Source of the DNA: JBEKYH01 sp049511115
GTDB lineage: Bacteria > Planctomycetota > Phycisphaerae > Tepidisphaerales > Tepidisphaeraceae
NCBI GenBank assembly: GCA_049511115.1
Contig: JBEKYH010000190.1
Location: 1-8,740 of the forward strand
Reading direction: 5' to 3'
Length of the DNA: 8,740 nt
Below the pieces are notes generated by a model that saw nothing but the letters and a program-made list of their open reading frames with translations, searched no databases and was not told where the DNA came from. Both the position numbers and the translations under genes were made by a program. Positions 6,393-8,740 of the stretch are shown in pieces; the first letter of the stretch is position 1, and each line of letters opens with the position of its first letter.

Positions 6393-6542
6393 TAGCGTGC
6401 GAGCGCACGCTTGATCGTATTTGTCCGTCCAACTCACGAATAGCACGACCACTACGTTTTTCGCGTCGATGGCTGGGTCTGAGACGACAGCCCACAAGTG
6501 ATCGTCAAAGCCGGGAAGGAGAAAAGTGTCGCCTGCCCGCAT
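6393..6542 (-). pseudogene. Truncated partner (putative toxin) of the Panacea antitoxin
   Basis: An ATG at 6542 starts 4 bp after the Panacea stop, as expected of a coupled second gene. The 50 codons shown begin MRAGDTFLLPGFDDHLWAVV and reach VSWTDKYDQAC. From memory this resembles small proteins encoded next to Panacea antitoxins and elsewhere, with GDTxLLP, HLWxVxSDP and a VVIVNxTxW segment, which continue as CxLxxGDHPF and beyond. Here the resemblance stops just after DQAC, where the frame enters the GC-rich inverted repeat. It then runs antisense into the TolB/FlgO-like gene until a stop at 6072. The C-terminal half is therefore missing, and the residual ~162-residue reading frame is unlikely to be functional as such. 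The family name is tentative; the truncation is inferred from the expected motif and the collision with the convergent gene. Confidence 0.5.
6394..6411. repeat. Perfect 8-bp inverted repeat between convergent genes
   Basis: AGCGTGCG (6394-6401) is followed, after AG, by its exact complement CGCACGCT (6404-6411). It starts two bases after the stop codon of the TolB/FlgO-like gene. As RNA it would form a 7-bp GC-rich stem with a 4-nt loop on either strand. No T-run follows on either strand, so it is not a standard intrinsic terminator, though it may slow polymerase or protect 3' ends. It could equally be a dispersed palindromic repeat, and it marks where the partner gene loses family resemblance. 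Confidence 0.55.
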
Positions 6543-6546
6543 GGCA

Positions 6547-7098
6547 CTAAGTTGATTCAAGGAGCCTGCCGGCAGCCTCCGCCGCGGCGTCGGCAGCGAT
6601 CTGGTCCTTCAATCCCAAAAGCCCGGTGGCGTCGAGAACATCCTCAATGGGAATCGGTTTGCTCGACCCCGGCGCGGGCTTGTTTCTAATCCACTCGGCG
6701 AAAGTGTGCGTGAACTCGGCAACGTCCCAGTCGTCGCGGTCCTGAAATTTCCGTGTCACGTCGCGCAGCTTGGCGATCTCGTATCGAGAAAGGTCCCCTA
6801 CGCCGGGGTCTGACGCCAGAACTGCGTCGCGACCTTCACGCACCACATACTTCTCCCACTCCGGGGCAAGGTAGTCCTCCCCCTTGATCAGGCCGTACGT
6901 GTTCGTCAACACCGGCCCGTGATCCATTGCCACCGGCCGATCACCGGTAATGGGCCGCGCCCGCTCGGTCAGAGATTCCCGGTCCGCTATGTAGAGCAGT
7001 TTGAGCAACCGAAGACGACTCATTCGATGCGTCGGTTCGCCCTTGAGCAGAACGGCGCTCGCTTGGATCGTCTTGGCAAGGTTAAAGCGGAAAATCAT
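6547..7098 (-). CDS. Panacea-domain (SocA-like, DUF4065) antitoxin
   Basis: A protein of the Panacea/SocA family, best known as antitoxins that pair with many unrelated toxins (and, for SocA, as a proteolytic adaptor). From the ATG at 7098 it has 183 residues. The signature RLRLLKLLYIADRESL (28-43), then RPITGDRPVAMDHGPVLTNT (48-67) and YGLIKG, is strongly typical. A charged helical part follows (SRYEIAKLRDVTRKF, then AEFTHTFAEW) with an Ala-rich tail. AGGA is 4 nt before the 7098 start. An in-frame ATG at 7179 would add 27 residues without family resemblance; it lacks an SD but lies 9 nt after a TATAAT and could be used leaderlessly. The partner gene downstream is truncated. The gene follows DUF104/PIN remnants on the same strand. 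Confidence 0.87.
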   Translation of the reverse strand: MIFRFNLAKTIQASAVLLKGEPTHRMSRLRLLKLLYIADRESLTERARPITGDRPVAMDHGPVLTNTYGLIKGEDYLAPEWEKYVVREGRDAVLASDPGVGDLSRYEIAKLRDVTRKFQDRDDWDVAEFTHTFAEWIRNKPAPGSSKPIPIEDVLDATGLLGLKDQIAADAAAEAAGRLLEST

Positions 7099-7185
7099 GT
7101 TTTCCTGCGTTTGAACGCCCCGGCTATCTTGGGCCAGACGGGCAACTCGCCTGCTCGATATTTCGGGCTGGGCTTCCATCCAACA

Positions 7186-7263
7186 TCAATTATAGGTCAA
7201 AATCCGTGATAAAATGTTGGCGTCAATAAAACAGGCGGTCCCGTGCGGCAAGTCCAAGGGCAT
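7186..7263 (-). pseudogene. PIN-domain toxin remnant (first ~18 residues only)
   Basis: From an ATG at 7263, 10 bp after the antitoxin stop and with GGGAG as SD, 25 codons read MPLDLPHGTACFIDANIL, then SRILTYN and a TGA at 7188-7186. The HGTACFIDANIL part matches the first beta-strand of VapC-type PIN toxins, with the first catalytic Asp followed by A-N. After that the sequence no longer resembles PIN and stops. A full toxin needs ~130 or more residues, so this is a 5' stump left by deletion or replacement, and no catalytic site can form. It is too short to be found by length-limited gene callers. The order and spacing after a DUF104 antitoxin strengthen the identification. Confidence 0.65.
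7189..7194 (-). promoter_or_regulatory. Candidate -10 box for the Panacea gene, inside the PIN remnant
   Basis: The minus strand has a consensus TATAAT formed by the last two sense codons of the PIN-toxin remnant. Transcription would start near 7182, 3 nt before the ATG at 7179 and ~85 nt before the SD-supported ATG at 7098. No good -35 lies at 16-18 bp; a TTGACG (7226-7221) is 26 bp away, too far. Confidence 0.4.
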
Positions 7264-7273
7264 CTGTGCTCCC

Positions 7274-7498
7274 TCACGTCCCTTCAGGGTTGAAATCCGA
7301 GCTGCGGGCGATCTCCTCGGCTAATTGAGGATCCAACTGGATGCGCCGTTCGCCCCGGCGGCGCACAATCTCCATGGCACCGGGCTCATTAGAAACCGTT
7401 TCAATGGTCAGGCGCACGCGCTCATGGTCCGCCAGCGCCGGCTGCTCCGTCGGCACAAAGACGCCATTTTCATATGTCGCATCAACCTTCAGAGTCAT
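7274..7498 (-). CDS. AF2212/DUF104-type antitoxin, orphaned
   Basis: A 74-residue protein whose N-terminus (MTLKVDATYENGVFVPTEQPAL at residues 1-22, then HERVRLTIE) matches the small AF2212-like/DUF104 (PF01954) antitoxins, in which TYENGVxxPxExxxLxExxRVxLTI is diagnostic. These normally sit directly upstream of a VapC/PIN toxin. Here the toxin gene begins 10 bp downstream but is reduced to 25 codons, so this antitoxin has no intact cognate toxin in the window. The C-terminal ~35 residues are charged (EIVRRRGERRIQL), as expected of a toxin-binding tail. The ATG at 7498 is chosen because the motif begins there and GGGG lies 6 nt upstream; the frame stays open to 7573, but the added residues look unrelated. 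Confidence 0.8.
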   Translation of the reverse strand: MTLKVDATYENGVFVPTEQPALADHERVRLTIETVSNEPGAMEIVRRRGERRIQLDPQLAEEIARSSDFNPEGT

Positions 7499-7578
7499 TG
7501 AAAACCCCGGATTCTTTCGCCACCCTGCTGGGCAATCCCTTACCCAGTCGCATTGGAGGATTATAGCCTTCAAGGAGT

Positions 7579-7626
7579 GACATTCTGCCTGACCCCTTGA
7601 ACTCTTAAGCCTTTGAACCCTTAATC
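7579..7626. repeat. Intergenic tandem 16-bp repeat with a GCCTGACCCC motif
   Basis: The gap after rnc carries two adjacent imperfect 16-mers on the plus strand, CCTTGAACTCTTAAGC (7595-7610) and CTTTGAACCCTTAATC (7611-7626), identical at 13 of 16 positions. Just before them is GACATTCTGCCTGACCCC (7579-7596). Motifs of the TGCCTGACCCC type recur, from memory, near REP-associated (RAYT, Y1-type) transposase elements in many bacteria. No transposase gene is in the window. This may be a short non-autonomous repeat or its remnant. Confidence 0.4.
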
Positions 7627-7627
7627 C

Positions 7628-8449
7628 CTACTGGCTCTCCGCCCCCTCCGCTATTTCATGAATGGCCTGATCCACGTCCTTCGGGTCAAATATCCCCAGT
7701 TCCTCCAGCGCCAGCAGCGCCGCCTTCTGCTCGGCCATCTTTTTATTGGGCCCCCAGGCGCTGCTGAAACGCCTCCCATCCAGGCAGACGCAGACCTCAA
7801 AGCACTTGCTGTGATCCGGCCCCTTTTCGTCCATCAATTCATAGATCGGCGTGGCCCCCATCTCCTTTTGGGCGTGCTGCTGCAAGACGGCCTTGTAATT
7901 GTGGAGATGGGTATTGGAGGCGATGGATTCAATCTTGGGCGTCATGGTGCGCAAGACGTATTGCTTGACCACCTCAAAGCCGCCGTCGAGGTAGATCGCG
8001 GCGACGATCGATTCATAGACGGCCGCTGCCAGCGAATGCGGCATGATTTCGCGGTTGCTGATTCCCTTGCCGATGATGAGCAGGTCGATCAGCCCCGTTT
8101 CGGTGCTCACTTCCGCACAGGTGCGGCGCGAGACGACGGCCGATTTGATCTTGGTGAGGTCGCCTTCGAGATACTCAGGGAACTTGCGGTACAGCGCTTC
8201 GCAGATGATCAGATCGAGCACCGCGTCGCCGAGGAATTCCATGCGCTCGTTGCTGTTGAGCCGATTGTCGGCAACGGAAGCGTGGGTCAGGGATTCCTTG
8301 AGCAGGTCGGGATTGTTGAACGTATAGCCGAGGATTGATTCGGCCCGTTGACGAAGTTCAGAATTCAAGCCGGTTCTCGAAAAAATTTTGGAGGCTGATC
8401 TGGTGCCGTCGCGGAATGGGAAACTATCGAAGTGGGCCGGATTTGTCAA
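7628..8449 (-). CDS. rnc: Ribonuclease III
   Basis: A cytoplasmic double-strand-specific endoribonuclease for rRNA processing and mRNA turnover. Counting from the TTG at 8449 (273 residues), the nuclease domain spans ~29-175 with signature NERMEFLGDAVLDL (67-80; E71 and D75 match E. coli E41 and D45). The dsRNA-binding domain spans ~183-253 (NYKAVLQQHAQ, then GPDHSKCFEV, then GPNKKMAEQKAALLALEELG). E146 in AAAVYESIVAAIYLDGG matches E117, but the residue three before it, D114 in E. coli, is A143. The frame contains no ATG before RMEFLG. Start is therefore TTG at 8449, or a later TTG at codon 28 (LNSEL), where family similarity begins. It is divergent from the exported-protein gene at 8568. Confidence 0.95.
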   Translation of the reverse strand: MTNPAHFDSFPFRDGTRSASKIFSRTGLNSELRQRAESILGYTFNNPDLLKESLTHASVADNRLNSNERMEFLGDAVLDLIICEALYRKFPEYLEGDLTKIKSAVVSRRTCAEVSTETGLIDLLIIGKGISNREIMPHSLAAAVYESIVAAIYLDGGFEVVKQYVLRTMTPKIESIASNTHLHNYKAVLQQHAQKEMGATPIYELMDEKGPDHSKCFEVCVCLDGRRFSSAWGPNKKMAEQKAALLALEELGIFDPKDVDQAIHEIAEGAESQ

Positions 8450-8501
8450 AGGAATTCGCTGCGAAAATGCCGGGAAATCTTTGCATTTCGCCGCGCGCTG
8501 G

Positions 8502-8529
8502 TTGCCTGGGTAGAGTCTGCCTTTAGAAT
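8502..8529 (+). promoter_or_regulatory. Candidate sigma-70 promoter for the gene at 8568
   Basis: TTGCCT (8502-8507) and TAGAAT (8524-8529) are separated by 16 bp, the best -35/-10 pair in the window. Transcription would start near 8536, ~32 nt ahead of the start codon, leaving room for the strong SD at 8554-8559. Confidence 0.45.
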
Positions 8530-8567
8530 GGGCCGCTCATGTGAGGCGGGGTGAGGAGGATTCGATC

Positions 8568-8740
8568 ATGTGGAAAAAGTCGCTGCTGACGTGCGGATCG
8601 CTTCTACTGATTGTCGCTCTGGGCTTGGCTGTGAAGGCTGCCGACGCTCCGGCAAACGAGCCGTCGGCAGCCTCCCTGCCACCTGTAAATCCGGCCCTCC
8701 CCGTTATTCCCAGCCATGACTTCAACCTGACCGACTACGG
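8568..8740 (+). CDS. Exported protein, N-terminal fragment; possible beta-helix glycosidase/lyase
   Basis: The first 57 complete codons of a gene that runs off the window. AGGAGG at 8554-8559, 8 nt before the ATG, is the strongest SD here. Residues 1-25 form a clear Sec signal (MWKKSLLTCGSLLLIVALG, then AVKAADA), followed by a Pro/Ala-rich linker and SHDFNLTDYG at the edge. FN(V/L)TDYGAxGDG is the usual opening of pectate-lyase-3/GH28-type right-handed beta-helix proteins, common among planctomycete polysaccharide enzymes, so that is my guess. The diagnostic GDG and everything after it are outside the window. Codon use and export signal are otherwise unremarkable. Confidence 0.7.
   Translation, partial: MWKKSLLTCGSLLLIVALGLAVKAADAPANEPSAASLPPVNPALPVIPSHDFNLTDY

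Noticed and set aside
7098..7188. Possible continuation of the PIN toxin in another frame after the stump
   Set aside because: All three minus-strand frames were read here. None shows the later PIN acidic motifs, so a simple frameshift does not restore the toxin.
7658..8338. Open frame of 226 codons opposite rnc
   Set aside because: Antisense to a gene with full RNase III signatures; no SD and no recognisable motifs.

Overview
The window is GC-rich bacterial chromosome with tightly packed genes. I infer a member of the Planctomycetota, perhaps of the Phycisphaerae type. The clues are indirect: exported proteins built from long runs of PD40 (TolB-like) propeller repeats, a Bpt-type aminoacyl-tRNA protein transferase, several promoters with good -10 but poor -35 boxes, some apparently leaderless or SD-poor genes, and CGCCAAG-type intergenic repeats. 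No rRNA or other phylogenetic marker is present, so this stays a moderate-confidence inference.

Layout, left to right. (1) 1-403, minus: the 5' third of glyA (serine hydroxymethyltransferase), cut by the window edge. (2) 527-1271, plus: a two-gene toxin-antitoxin module, a small RHH-like antitoxin followed by a PIN-domain (COG1569-type) RNase toxin that looks intact. (3) 1358-4453, minus: two tandem paralogous exported proteins, each made almost entirely of 12 PD40-like repeats. (4) 4569-5354, minus: bpt, an N-degron-pathway leucyltransferase. (5) 5457-6392, plus and divergent from bpt: a secreted protein with a TolB/FlgO-like alpha/beta domain and a Tyr/Gly/His-rich tail. (6) 6393-7498, minus: a patch of decayed toxin-antitoxin material. 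It holds a Panacea-domain (SocA-like) antitoxin followed by a truncated partner gene, and upstream an AF2212/DUF104-type antitoxin followed by a 25-codon remnant of a PIN toxin. (7) 7628-8449, minus: rnc (RNase III). (8) 8568-8740, plus: the signal peptide and first residues of an exported protein, probably a right-handed beta-helix carbohydrate enzyme, cut by the window edge.

How the genes relate. Housekeeping genes (glyA, bpt, rnc) are interleaved with accessory material. Three toxin-antitoxin-like loci lie within 7 kb. One looks intact and two keep a recognisable antitoxin but a broken partner. The two propeller paralogues and the TolB/FlgO-like protein are all predicted to be exported. 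In canonical TolB the N-domain and the propeller sit in one chain, so their proximity here on either side of bpt is suggestive, but nothing in the sequence proves that they work together. The most notable single-residue observation is in RNase III: the position expected to hold a metal-binding aspartate (E. coli D114) reads alanine, while the other three catalytic acids are present.
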